NCBI GenBank assembly: GCA_030603695.1
Contig: JAUVXF010000006.1
Location: 87,311-151,310, forward strand
Origin: Natronohydrobacter sp.
Lineage (GTDB): Bacteria > Pseudomonadota > Alphaproteobacteria > Rhodobacterales > Rhodobacteraceae
DNA: 64,000 nt
Direction of reading: 5' to 3'
Positions 19,413-27,471 of the stretch are shown here, one piece after another. A program made the translations under genes and the position numbers. The notes beneath the pieces were generated by a model that had not been told where the DNA came from, did no database searches, and worked only from the letters and a program-made list of their open reading frames with translations. The stretch's first letter is position 1. The number at the start of each line of letters is the position of its first letter.

Positions 19413-19452
19413 TTTGCAAATTTTTGCAGAAGCATTGCGCGAATTCTGCAAA
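19413..19452 (+). promoter_or_regulatory. TTTGCAAA elements upstream of prpE (candidate ScfR/PccR operator)
   Basis: TTTGCAAA at 19413-19420 is followed two bases later by TTTGCAGAA (19423-19431), whose exact reverse complement TTCTGCAAA sits at 19444-19452. TTTGCAAA repeats are the recalled binding motif of the RamB/PccR (ScfR) regulator family, PccR controlling propionyl-CoA genes in Rhodobacter. The site lies about 100-140 bases before a propionyl-CoA synthetase gene, which fits. Confidence 0.6.
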
Positions 19453-19553
19453 CTTTCCCGGCCTGCGCGCCGTTGTTGCCGTTAACAGGCATTGCGCCCT
19501 TGTTATGCAGTCGTCTATGCCTTTCCCAGAGCTGCATCTTGGGAGGAACACGC

Positions 19554-21446
19554 ATGCGCTACGCCGATCTGCACCAGAAATCCATCTCCGATCCAAACGG
19601 CTTCTGGATGGAACAAGCGCAAGCAATCGACTGGCACACGCCCCCCACGAAAGCCCTGTTTGCAGATAACGCCCCCCTGTATGAGTGGTTCGCCGATGGC
19701 ATGGTCAATACCTGCTGGAATGCGCTGGATCGTCATGTTGAAGCAGGGCGCGGCGATCAGGTGGCGGTGATCCATGACAGCCCGGTGACAGGCAGCATCA
19801 CCAAACTGACCTATGCGCAAATGCGTGACCGCGTGGCGGCGCTGGCGGGCGCAATGGCCGCCCAAGGCATTACCAAAGGCGACCGGGTGCTGATTTATAT
19901 GCCCATGGTTCCCGAAGCGCTGATGGCCATGCTGGCCTGTGCGCGGCTGGGGGCTATTCATTCGGTGGTGTTTGGCGGATTTGCGGCGCATGAACTGGCG
20001 GTGCGGATAAATGATGCGCAGCCCAAATGCATTATCGCGGCCTCTTGCGGGATAGAGCCGGGGCGCGTGGTGGCCTATAAACCCCTGCTGGACACTGCGA
20101 TAACAGAGGCCAGCCACAAGCCCGATTTCTGCGTGGTCTTGCAGCGCGACGCGCTGCATGCCGAACTGCTGGCCGGGCGCGACCATGACTGGGCGGAATT
20201 TGTGGCCAGTGCCGCGCCCGCCGATTGCGTGCCAGTGGAAGGCAGTCATCCGGCCTATGTTCTCTATACCTCTGGCACAACGGGCCAGCCCAAGGGGGTT
20301 ATCCGCGCCACGGGCGGGCATCTGGTGGCGCTGAACTGGTCTATGAAGAACATCTATAACGTCAATCCGGGCGAAGTATTCTGGGCCGCGTCTGATGTGG
20401 GTTGGGTCGTGGGCCATAGCTATATCTGCTATGCGCCCCTGATTGCCGGCAACACCACAATCGTATTCGAAGGCAAGCCCGTGGGAACCCCCGATGCGGG
20501 CACATTCTGGCGGGTGATTTCCGAGCATAAGGTGAAAAGCTTTTTCACCGCGCCAACCGCCTTTCGTGCTGTCAAACGCGAAGACCCATCGGGCGAATAT
20601 GTGGGCAAATATGATCTGTCCTGCCTGAAAACCGTCTATCTGGCGGGGGAACGTGCCGATCCTGATACGATTCTCTGGGCGCAAAACCAGCTTAACGTGC
20701 CTGTGATCGATCATTGGTGGCAAACAGAAACCGGCTGGGCCATTGCCGCCAACCCGATGGGACTGGAAGCGCTGCCCGTGAAACTTGGCTCTCCGGCCGT
20801 GGCCATGCCGGGCTATGACATTCAGGTTCTGGATGAAGGCGGCCATCCGGTTGCCCCCGGCTCCTTGGGCGCCATTGCCATCAAACTGCCCCTGCCGCCG
20901 GGCACATTGCCAAGCCTGTGGAATGCCGAAGCGCGGTTTCGCAAAAGCTATCTGGAACAATTCCCCGGCTATTACGCCACAGGCGATGCAGGCTATATGG
21001 ATGAGGATGGCTATGTCTATATCATGGCGCGCACCGATGATGTGATCAATGTGGCAGGCCACCGCCTGTCTACAGGGGCCATGGAAGAGGTGCTGGCCAG
21101 CCATCCCGATGTGGCCGAATGTGCCGTTATTGGCGTTGGGGACGAGTTGAAAGGCCAGTTGCCGCTGGGGTTTTTGTGCCTGAACAAAGGCGCAACCCGC
21201 GCCCCTGCCGATATCGTGAAAGATTGCGTCAAACTGGTGCGCGACCAGATCGGCCCGGTGGCGGCCTTCAAACTGGCTGTTGTGGTGGATCGCCTGCCCA
21301 AAACGCGCTCTGGCAAGATTTTGCGCGGCACGATGGTGGCGATTGCCGATAGCCAGCCCTTCAAGATGCCCGCAACCATTGATGACCCGGCCATTCTGGA
21401 TGAAATCAAGCTGGCGTTGCAAAGTTTGGGCTTTGCGCAGAAATAA
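19554..21446 (+). CDS. prpE: Propionyl-CoA synthetase
   Basis: A 630-residue AMP-forming acyl-CoA synthetase of the PrpE branch. Visible motifs are the P-loop YTSGTTGQPKGV, WWQTETGWAI, the hinge region YATGDAGYMDEDGYVYIMAR, and the C-terminal PKTRSGKILRGTM with the acetylatable lysine. It activates propionate (and acetate less well) to the CoA ester. The start at 19554 has a strong GGGAGGAA site. A terminator follows. Upstream TTTGCAAA elements suggest propionyl-CoA-responsive control. Confidence 0.94.
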   Translation: MRYADLHQKSISDPNGFWMEQAQAIDWHTPPTKALFADNAPLYEWFADGMVNTCWNALDRHVEAGRGDQVAVIHDSPVTGSITKLTYAQMRDRVAALAGAMAAQGITKGDRVLIYMPMVPEALMAMLACARLGAIHSVVFGGFAAHELAVRINDAQPKCIIAASCGIEPGRVVAYKPLLDTAITEASHKPDFCVVLQRDALHAELLAGRDHDWAEFVASAAPADCVPVEGSHPAYVLYTSGTTGQPKGVIRATGGHLVALNWSMKNIYNVNPGEVFWAASDVGWVVGHSYICYAPLIAGNTTIVFEGKPVGTPDAGTFWRVISEHKVKSFFTAPTAFRAVKREDPSGEYVGKYDLSCLKTVYLAGERADPDTILWAQNQLNVPVIDHWWQTETGWAIAANPMGLEALPVKLGSPAVAMPGYDIQVLDEGGHPVAPGSLGAIAIKLPLPPGTLPSLWNAEARFRKSYLEQFPGYYATGDAGYMDEDGYVYIMARTDDVINVAGHRLSTGAMEEVLASHPDVAECAVIGVGDELKGQLPLGFLCLNKGATRAPADIVKDCVKLVRDQIGPVAAFKLAVVVDRLPKTRSGKILRGTMVAIADSQPFKMPATIDDPAILDEIKLALQSLGFAQK

Positions 21447-21503
21447 AGCCGCGCAAAGCAGGTGACAGGTTGAAAACTGCGGCAAGCTAGGCTTATTGTT
21501 GTA

Positions 21504-21541
21504 ACGCGTTGCGGACATACACTGCCGCAGCGCGTTTTTTT
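21504..21541 (+). terminator. Rho-independent terminator after prpE
   Basis: An 11-base stem (21504-21514 with 21525-21535, one G-U pair) with a 10-base loop is followed directly by a run of seven T. It ends prpE transcription and separates it from the Hpt gene. Confidence 0.9.
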
Positions 21542-21556
21542 CATACCGTGTTTTCG

Positions 21557-21898
21557 ATGACTGTTCATTCCATCATGTCTTTGCGCGAATTTGATACGCA
21601 TCTTGTCAGCTCTATGATCGCGCTTGCTGGTGCGGGCTTGCAAAACCAATTGCCAGCAGATTTTGAACGCTGCGCCCAACGCTTGCACGATATCAGGCGC
21701 AGTGGCGGGCACGCGCAGATGCAGCGCGCCTTGCATGAATTGCGTGGCCTTGCGCTGGCTGTCGGGGCAGACCAGCTTGCAGACCTCTGCGCGGGTATCG
21801 AAAATCATAGCATGAACACAGAGCTTTGCACCCATCTGGCAGAGGCCAGCACGGCGCTTGCAACCTCTATCCGCAGCCTGCGCGCTGCCACGTCATGA
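21557..21898 (+). CDS. Small Hpt-like histidine phosphotransfer protein
   Basis: A 113-residue, mostly helical protein. The segment ALHELRGLALAVGADQLADLCAGIE matches the Hpt signature H-x-L-(K/R)-G-x-A-x-x-x-G, with H60 the likely phosphorylation site. It overlaps the following response regulator gene in an ATGA, so the two are probably a phosphorelay pair like LuxU-LuxO. The start is uncertain: ATG at 21557 or 21575, neither with a clear ribosome site. An in-frame start at 21509 falls inside the prpE terminator and is unlikely. Confidence 0.72.
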   Translation: MTVHSIMSLREFDTHLVSSMIALAGAGLQNQLPADFERCAQRLHDIRRSGGHAQMQRALHELRGLALAVGADQLADLCAGIENHSMNTELCTHLAEASTALATSIRSLRAATS

Positions 21899-23274
21899 CC
21901 CCGCGCGCGCCTGCCCCGCAACCCCCGGAACTGCTGCTGATAGAAGATACACCCTCGTTGCAGATGTTGTATCGCGCGGTTCTGAACAAAGCCGGATATC
22001 GTGTTATCTGCGCGGAGTCTGGCGCAACAGGGCGCGCGAAATTTGATATCCACCGCCCGCCCGTGGTGGTGCTTGATCTGATGTTGCCTGATATGGATGG
22101 CATGACGTTGATTGACGATATGCTGGCAAATGCGCCCAAAACGCGGATCATTGTCATCACCGCCGATGGCACTGTGGACAGGGCCATAGATGCCACCCGC
22201 AAGGGCGCGTATGATTTCCTTGTCAAACCCTTGGGCGATATGCGCCTTGTGACGGCTGTCAGCGCCGCAATGACCGAATACCGCGCGCAGGCGCGCTATA
22301 GCGGGACATTGGGGGGGGAGCTGCCAGACTTGGGCAAGGCATTCTTTTCCGGCCCGTCAGACAGCGTGGCAAAGCTGCTGAAAGAGATTGGCGCGGTTGC
22401 ACGATCTTGCGTGCCACTGGTTATTCTGGGCGAACGTGGCTGCGGCAAACGCGCTGTCGCGGAATTGGTGCACCAGCATTCAGCCCGCGCGGCCAAGCCC
22501 TTTGTCGCTGTCGATTGCGCCATGCAAACCGGCCCGGCACTGGAAGAAGCCCTGTTTGGCACCGAGGCCAGCCCGCAAGCGCACCCGCGCCTTGGGGCCT
22601 TGGCGCGCGCGCATGGCGGCACACTTCTGATCGCACAGCCCGAAGCCATGGAACCGGCGCTGCAATTGCGGCTGCTGGCGGCGCTGCAATCCGGGCTGGT
22701 GGCGACAGGGCAAGGGGGTGCTTCCAGCGCGTGCGATGTGCGCCTGATCTGTGCCACCCGCCAACACCCCGCCGCAGACATGCAAGCGGGCCGCTTGACC
22801 GAAGAATTTTATTACCAATGCTGTGTCATCCCGCTGCATGTGCCCCCCTTGGCCGCGCGGCGCGATGATATCGTGCCGCTGGCGCTGAATCTGGTCGCGG
22901 CGCTTGCCCGCGCGGAGGGGAAGCATTTCAGCCGCATTTCCGATGCCGGCGCAGAAAAGCTGCGCACCCGGCCCTGGCCGGGCAATCTGCGCGAATTGAT
23001 CAATGTGCTGCGCCATGCCGTAATCTTGCATGACGGGCCGGAATTGGGCGTGGCCATGTTGCCCGATTGCCCCGCCCTGACAGAGGCCACCCCCACCGCC
23101 CAGACGCTGGAAGAGGCCATGAAGGGTCTAAGCATGGCAGAGATCGAACGCCGCGCCTTTTTGGCTGCGCTGATGCGCCATGATGGCTCTGTCCCCCGCG
23201 CCGCGCGGGAACTGGACATTGCGCCATCAACGCTTTACCGCAGACGCGATGTCCTCGCACAATTCACCCAATAG
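21895..23274 (+). CDS. NtrC/LuxO-like response regulator with degenerate AAA+ domain
   Basis: A 459-residue three-domain protein. The receiver (residues 12-125) is intact: E17/D18, phospho-acceptor D61 (VVLDLMLPDMDG), T89, K111. The AAA+ domain (about 150-385) is degraded: Walker A is GERGCGKR, the GAFTGA loop is missing between residues 220 and 235, Walker B reads LLIAQPEAM instead of LFLDEIGEM, and both arginine positions near 302-308 are T and Q. A Fis-type helix-turn-helix ends the protein (SVPRAARELDIAPSTLYRRR). It should bind DNA but not activate sigma-54 by ATP hydrolysis. It is coupled to the Hpt gene. Confidence 0.85.
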   Translation: MTPRAPAPQPPELLLIEDTPSLQMLYRAVLNKAGYRVICAESGATGRAKFDIHRPPVVVLDLMLPDMDGMTLIDDMLANAPKTRIIVITADGTVDRAIDATRKGAYDFLVKPLGDMRLVTAVSAAMTEYRAQARYSGTLGGELPDLGKAFFSGPSDSVAKLLKEIGAVARSCVPLVILGERGCGKRAVAELVHQHSARAAKPFVAVDCAMQTGPALEEALFGTEASPQAHPRLGALARAHGGTLLIAQPEAMEPALQLRLLAALQSGLVATGQGGASSACDVRLICATRQHPAADMQAGRLTEEFYYQCCVIPLHVPPLAARRDDIVPLALNLVAALARAEGKHFSRISDAGAEKLRTRPWPGNLRELINVLRHAVILHDGPELGVAMLPDCPALTEATPTAQTLEEAMKGLSMAEIERRAFLAALMRHDGSVPRAARELDIAPSTLYRRRDVLAQFTQ

Positions 23275-24103
23275 CGCTGCGCGCAGTGTTCTTATCACCG
23301 GCTGTTCCTCCGGGATCGGCTATCACGCGGCGCATGCGCTGGCCGCGCGGGGCTGGCGTGTCTTTGCCACCTGCCGGGCCGAAGCGGATTGCGCGCGCCT
23401 GCGCGCCGAGGGGCTGGAAAGCCTGCACCTGGATTACAGCGATAAACCTTCTATCCATGCCGCCCTGGCCGAAGTGCTGGCCCGCACGGGCGGCAGGCTG
23501 GATGCGCTGTTCAACAATGGCGCCTATGCCGTGCCCGGCGCCACTGAAGATTTGCCCACAGAGGCCCTGCGCGCCCTGTTCGAGGTCAATTTCTTTGGCT
23601 GGCATGAATTGACGCGCGCGGTGCTGCCAGTGATGCGCGCCCAGGGGCACGGGCGGATTGTGCAAAACAGTTCGGTTCTGGGGCTGGCCGCGCTGCGCTG
23701 GCGCGGGGCCTATGTCTCTTCCAAATTCGCGCTGGAAGGGCTGACCGATGTCTTGCGGCTGGAAATGGCAGGCACGGGCATTGATATCATCCTGATCGAA
23801 CCGGGGCCGATCACCACCCGCATTCGCGAAAATTCCATCCCGCATTTCGAGGCATGGATAGACTGGAAAAACAGCCCCCGCCGGGCGCAATATGAAGACA
23901 GCCTGCTGGCGCGGCTTTATGACAAACGCGGCCCGGATTTCTTCGAACTCCCTCCCGATGCCGTAACCCGCCGCCTGATCCATGCGCTTGAATCGCGCCG
24001 CCCCCGCCCGCGCTATTATGTGACCACCCCCACCCGCCTGCTGGGAACAATCCGGCGCATACTGCCCACGGCCGCGCTGGACTGGGTGTTGCGGAAATTG
24101 TGA
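23249..24103 (+). CDS. Short-chain dehydrogenase/reductase
   Basis: A 284-residue classical SDR. The cofactor loop is TGCSSGIGYHA (residues 17-27), NNGAYA is the NNAG-like motif, and the catalytic set is S141 or S142, Y155 and K159 (YVSSK). It resembles the proteobacterial SDRs annotated as oxidoreductases of unknown substrate, with a hydrophobic C-terminal tail. The ATG at 23249 overlaps the response regulator end by 26 bases, so the two are probably co-transcribed. The substrate is unknown. Confidence 0.88.
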   Translation: MSSHNSPNSAARSVLITGCSSGIGYHAAHALAARGWRVFATCRAEADCARLRAEGLESLHLDYSDKPSIHAALAEVLARTGGRLDALFNNGAYAVPGATEDLPTEALRALFEVNFFGWHELTRAVLPVMRAQGHGRIVQNSSVLGLAALRWRGAYVSSKFALEGLTDVLRLEMAGTGIDIILIEPGPITTRIRENSIPHFEAWIDWKNSPRRAQYEDSLLARLYDKRGPDFFELPPDAVTRRLIHALESRRPRPRYYVTTPTRLLGTIRRILPTAALDWVLRKL

Positions 24104-24189
24104 TCCCGACTGTTTTTGGGGGTCGCAATCATGGGCAGAGAGGCTAGATTGCCCCCCAATGCAGACCATGAGCCTGAAAGGTGTGTCCC

Positions 24190-24396
24190 ATGACGTCAGA
24201 CCCGTTGTTTATTCTTGCTGCAATCGCCTCTCTGGGGGTGCTGGCGGTGCTGGCCGTGGGGATTGCGGGCTTTGGCCGTGGGGGCGAATTTAACCGCAAA
24301 CACGGCAACCGCATGATGCGCTGGCGGCTATATGCGCAATTTGGCGCCGTGGCGCTGATCATGGTTTTTGTCTATTTCCGATCAAAAGGGGCCTGA
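24190..24396 (+). CDS. Twin transmembrane HIG1-domain-like small protein
   Basis: A 68-residue protein with two membrane helices (about residues 8-30 and 48-65) joined by a basic loop FNRKHGNRMMRWRLYAQF. The loop (N-x-x-MRWR) is typical of HIG1-domain proteins linked to cytochrome oxidase assembly. It is encoded one base before the cobalamin adenosyltransferase gene, an arrangement recalled as common in Rhodobacterales. No specific function can be given. Confidence 0.75.
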   Translation: MTSDPLFILAAIASLGVLAVLAVGIAGFGRGGEFNRKHGNRMMRWRLYAQFGAVALIMVFVYFRSKGA

Positions 24397-24397
24397 A

Positions 24398-24970
24398 ATG
24401 GTTGTTCTGAACCGAATTTACACCCGCACCGGCGATGCGGGCGAAACCGCGCTTGGCAATGGCGCGCGCGTGGCCAAACACAGCCAGCGCGTCACCGCCT
24501 ATGGCACAGTGGACGAGTTGAACGCCACCATCGGCATGGCACGCCTGCACGCCACAGGCGAGATGGAGCAAGCCTTTGCCCGCATCCAGAACGATCTGTT
24601 CGATCTGGGCGCAGATCTCTGCCGCCCGGAGATGGAGCGCGACTCTGAAGCCGAATACACCCCCTTGCGGATTGTGCCCGCGCAGGTGGACAGGCTGGAG
24701 CGCGAGATTGACGCAATGAATACCAAGCTGCAACCGCTGCGCAGCTTCATCCTGCCCGGCGGGTCTGCCCTGGCCGCGCATTTGCATCTGTGCCGCACTG
24801 TCGCGCGCCGGGCAGAGCGCGAAACCGTGGCCCTGACAGCAATGGAAGGTGTGAACGAATCGGCGGTGAAATATCTGAACCGCCTGTCAGACTGGTTCTT
24901 TGTGGCCGGCCGGATTGCCAATAATGACGGCGCGGATGATATCTTGTGGGTTCCGGGCGCAAATCGTTAG
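24398..24970 (+). CDS. PduO-type cob(I)alamin adenosyltransferase
   Basis: A 190-residue ATP:corrinoid adenosyltransferase of the PduO family. It begins with the ATP-binding motif IYTRTGDAGETALGNG (about 6-21) and holds the conserved GTVDELNATIG, SFILPGG and CRTVARRAER motifs, plus the final DDILWVPG. It forms adenosylcobalamin, the cofactor of methylmalonyl-CoA mutase among others, which fits the nearby propionate gene. The start was set by the ATG directly after the HIG1-like gene. Confidence 0.94.
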   Translation: MVVLNRIYTRTGDAGETALGNGARVAKHSQRVTAYGTVDELNATIGMARLHATGEMEQAFARIQNDLFDLGADLCRPEMERDSEAEYTPLRIVPAQVDRLEREIDAMNTKLQPLRSFILPGGSALAAHLHLCRTVARRAERETVALTAMEGVNESAVKYLNRLSDWFFVAGRIANNDGADDILWVPGANR

Positions 24971-25084
24971 CGCCCACACCCCGGAACGCGGCGTCCCAAA
25001 GGGCAAATGGGTCGATTTTGCACTGTTTTCGGCGCGCGCGCCCCGCTACAAACCGATCAGCGAATACTAGGGAGAAACACGCTT

Positions 25085-25846
25085 ATGAAGGTTCTGGTGC
25101 CTGTAAAGCGCGTGATCGACTATAACGTGAAAGTCCGTGTGAAGGCGGATGGCAGCGGGGTTGATCTGGCGAATGTGAAAATGTCGATGAACCCGTTCGA
25201 CGAGATTGCCGTGGAAGAGGCGATCCGCCTGAAGGAAAAAGGCGTGGTGACAGAGATTGTCGCGGTGTCCATCGGGGTGAAACAGGCGCAGGAAACATTG
25301 CGCACAGCGCTGGCCATGGGCGCAGACCGCGCGATTTTGATTGTCGCCTCGGAAGATGTGCATACCGATATCGAACCTTTGGCTGTGGCCAAACTGCTGA
25401 AAGCCGTGATTGCCGAAGAAGCGCCGGGGCTGGTGCTGTGCGGCAAACAGGCGATTGACAATGACATGAACGCCACAGGCCAGATGCTGGCTGCGCTGAC
25501 AGGCTGGGCGCAGGCCACATTCGCCTCTGAAGTGGCGATAGAGGGCGACAGCGCCACTGTTACCCGCGAAGTGGATGGCGGCTTGCAGACCATCAAGGTG
25601 ACACTGCCCGCAATCATCTCTGTCGATCTGCGCCTGAACGAGCCGCGCTATGCCTCGCTGCCCAATATCATGAAGGCCAAGAAAAAGCAGCTGGATGAGA
25701 AAACGCCCGCCGATTACGGCGTGGATATCACCCCGCGCCTGAGTGTGCTGAGCACATCCGAACCCGCCACACGCGCGGCAGGGGTGAAGGTTGGCTCTGT
25801 TGATGAACTGGTTGCGAAACTCAAAGATGAAGCGGGGGTGATCTGA
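25085..25846 (+). CDS. etfB: Electron transfer flavoprotein beta subunit
   Basis: A 253-residue ETF-beta. The start [20 protein letters not shown], the AMP-binding region [14 protein letters not shown], and the recognition loop [18 protein letters not shown] are all characteristic. With EtfA it takes electrons from acyl-CoA dehydrogenases to ETF:quinone oxidoreductase. A GGGAG ribosome site precedes the ATG at 25085. The stop and the etfA start share a base. Confidence 0.97.
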   Translation: MKVLVPVKRVIDYNVKVRVKADGSGVDLANVKMSMNPFDEIAVEEAIRLKEKGVVTEIVAVSIGVKQAQETLRTALAMGADRAILIVASEDVHTDIEPLAVAKLLKAVIAEEAPGLVLCGKQAIDNDMNATGQMLAALTGWAQATFASEVAIEGDSATVTREVDGGLQTIKVTLPAIISVDLRLNEPRYASLPNIMKAKKKQLDEKTPADYGVDITPRLSVLSTSEPATRAAGVKVGSVDELVAKLKDEAGVI

Positions 25847-26772
25847 TGGCGGTTCTTCTTCTGGCAGAAGTGACAGATGGCGCGCTGAATGTGGATGCGA
25901 CCTCCAAGGCCGTCACCGCCGCGCGCAGCTTGGGCGATGTGACAGTGCTGTGCGCCGGGGCCTCTGCCGCCGGTGCGGCGGCGGATGCGGCCAAAATTGA
26001 TGGCGTGGCCAAGGTGCTTTGCGCCGAAGATGCCAGCCTTGGGCACCGCCTGGCCGAACCCACCGCCGCGCTGATCGTGTCTATCGCCGGGGGCTATAGC
26101 CATATTTGCGCCCCCTCTACCACAGATGCGAAAAACATTCTCCCGCGCGTGGCGGCGCTGTTGGATGTCATGGTGCTGTCGGATGTGACAGCCGTAATTG
26201 ATGCAGATACCTTTCAGCGCCCCATCTATGCGGGCAACGCAATCCAGACAGTGAAATCTTCGGACGCGACCAAGGTTCTGACATTGCGCACCGCCAGTTT
26301 CGAGGGCGCGGGCACAGGCGGCGCGGCCCCGGTGGAAAATATCGCAGCCGCCGCAAATCCGGGCCTGTCGGAATGGGTGGAAGACAAGGTTGCCGCCACA
26401 GACAGGCCAGAACTGACATCTGCCAAAGTGGTGGTGTCTGGCGGGCGCGGTGTGGGTTCGGAAGCGGATTTCAAGATTATCGAAGGGCTGGCCGACAAGC
26501 TGGGGGCCGCCGTGGGCGCCAGCCGCGCGGCAGTTGATTCGGGCTATGCCCCCAATGACTGGCAAGTGGGCCAGACTGGCAAAGTGGTTGCGCCAGAACT
26601 GTATATCGCTGTTGGTATTTCTGGCGCGATTCAGCATCTGGCGGGCATGAAGGACAGCAAGATCATCGTCGCCATAAACAAGGACGAAGAAGCGCCCATT
26701 TTTCAGGTGGCCGATTACGGGCTGGTGGGCGATCTGTTTACCATTGTGCCAGAACTGACAAAGAAACTGTAA
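25846..26772 (+). CDS. etfA: Electron transfer flavoprotein alpha subunit
   Basis: A 308-residue ETF-alpha. The FAD-binding C-terminal half shows VVSGGRGVGSEADF, GAAVGASRAAVDSG, and VGQTGKVVAPELYIAVGISG followed by AIQHLAGM. It pairs with EtfB and is translationally coupled to it. Stem-loops follow the stop codon. Confidence 0.97.
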   Translation: MAVLLLAEVTDGALNVDATSKAVTAARSLGDVTVLCAGASAAGAAADAAKIDGVAKVLCAEDASLGHRLAEPTAALIVSIAGGYSHICAPSTTDAKNILPRVAALLDVMVLSDVTAVIDADTFQRPIYAGNAIQTVKSSDATKVLTLRTASFEGAGTGGAAPVENIAAAANPGLSEWVEDKVAATDRPELTSAKVVVSGGRGVGSEADFKIIEGLADKLGAAVGASRAAVDSGYAPNDWQVGQTGKVVAPELYIAVGISGAIQHLAGMKDSKIIVAINKDEEAPIFQVADYGLVGDLFTIVPELTKKL

Positions 26773-26775
26773 ATC

Positions 26776-26801
26776 GCGCGGGCGGGGCATTCCCCCCGCG
26801 C
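26776..26801 (+). terminator. GC-rich hairpin after etfA
   Basis: GCGCGG pairs with CCGCGC and an inner GGGG pairs with CCCC around a CATT loop, with a small bulge. No U-run follows, but a second perfect 10-base hairpin (26822-26843) with T-rich flank comes next and may complete termination. Confidence 0.5.
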
Positions 26802-26819
26802 ATTGCGCCAGAAAACTGC

Positions 26820-27161
26820 TTATGCCGCGCCTTGGCGCGGCATTTCACTTTCCCAAAGCTGCAACAGATCGGCGGCAGTGCTGGCCCGGCTGGCAGAAAG
26901 TGCCAGATAATGCACATCGGCCCCCACCATCGCGGCCTGACGCCAAACCCGCGCCGCGCGTTTGCCGCTTTCGCCGCCCTCTCCGAACATGGATTGCACG
27001 CCATCCGCAGCAGAGGCCAGCGCCACCACCAATTCCAGCGCCGGTGCTTCTGGCCATTGTGCCGCCAGACGCTGCGGCAAATCGTCCAGGGCTTGCAGCG
27101 GGTCGCAAATGGCCCGCGCTCCCATCTCTATCATTGCGTCCAGACGGTATGCGCTACGCAA
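26820..27161 (-). CDS. Hypothetical protein (no family recognised)
   Basis: A 113-residue, alanine-rich, probably helical soluble protein without signal or membrane segments. It converges on etfA. The start is unclear: a TTG at 27161 is preceded by GGGG, while ATG codons at 27134 and 27125 lack a ribosome site. Its last codons (MPRQGAA) are encoded within a perfect 10-base hairpin that probably also serves as terminator for etfA. The composition is consistent with a real gene, but no motif could be identified. Confidence 0.6.
   Translation of the reverse strand: MRSAYRLDAMIEMGARAICDPLQALDDLPQRLAAQWPEAPALELVVALASAADGVQSMFGEGGESGKRAARVWRQAAMVGADVHYLALSASRASTAADLLQLWESEMPRQGAA
26822..26843 (+). 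terminator. Perfect hairpin in the etfA 3' region
   Basis: ATGCCGCGCC (26822-26831) and GGCGCGGCAT (26834-26843) form a 10-base stem with a TT loop, followed by TTCACTTTCCC. It overlaps the end of the converging hypothetical gene. Confidence 0.6.
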
Positions 27162-27471
27162 ATCTGCCCCGCCAAAAGAGGCAGGTGTAACGCATCATTA
27201 ACCGCATAGCGCCATACACCGAAGAAAACCCACGCCAGAGAGACCGGGAATCACCAACCCGAACGACCACCAAAACCCCACGGCAAATTTATGCGGTGCA
27301 TCTGCCCTTGGTGCAACCGCTTCTACCCCAACCATGCCGATTTTCGGACAAATCCTGACGATTTTAATTGTGAAAACCGTTTCAAGATGGGAAAAAGCGC
27401 CCGAAGATACAGGTATCGGGCGGAGCCACTCTCGCCCGAACATTTTTAACTAAAGGAGCCCGACCCCAAAA
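27162..27471. other. Gene-free leader region of the mrp operon
   Basis: About 310 bases between the divergent hypothetical gene and mrpA with no supportable gene. It includes an AT-rich part near 27355-27375 (gacgattttaattgtgaaaa), a plausible promoter, and a hairpin at 27398-27422 (CGCCC with GGGCG and GATAC with GTATC) in the probable 5' untranslated region. Confidence 0.55.

Noticed and set aside
17043..19451. 802-codon open frame antisense to maeB
   Set aside because: It mirrors the maeB coding sequence, has no recognisable domain, is rich in His, Gln, Ala and Gly as antisense frames in this GC-rich genome are, and lacks a ribosome site.
19515..21518. 667-codon open frame antisense to prpE
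   Set aside because: It is an antisense frame of prpE that runs through the prpE terminator and has no domain similarity.
27198..27443. Possible 81-residue gene in the mrp leader
   Set aside because: It has no ribosome site and no recognised motif, and it lies on the strand opposite the mrp promoter and leader region.
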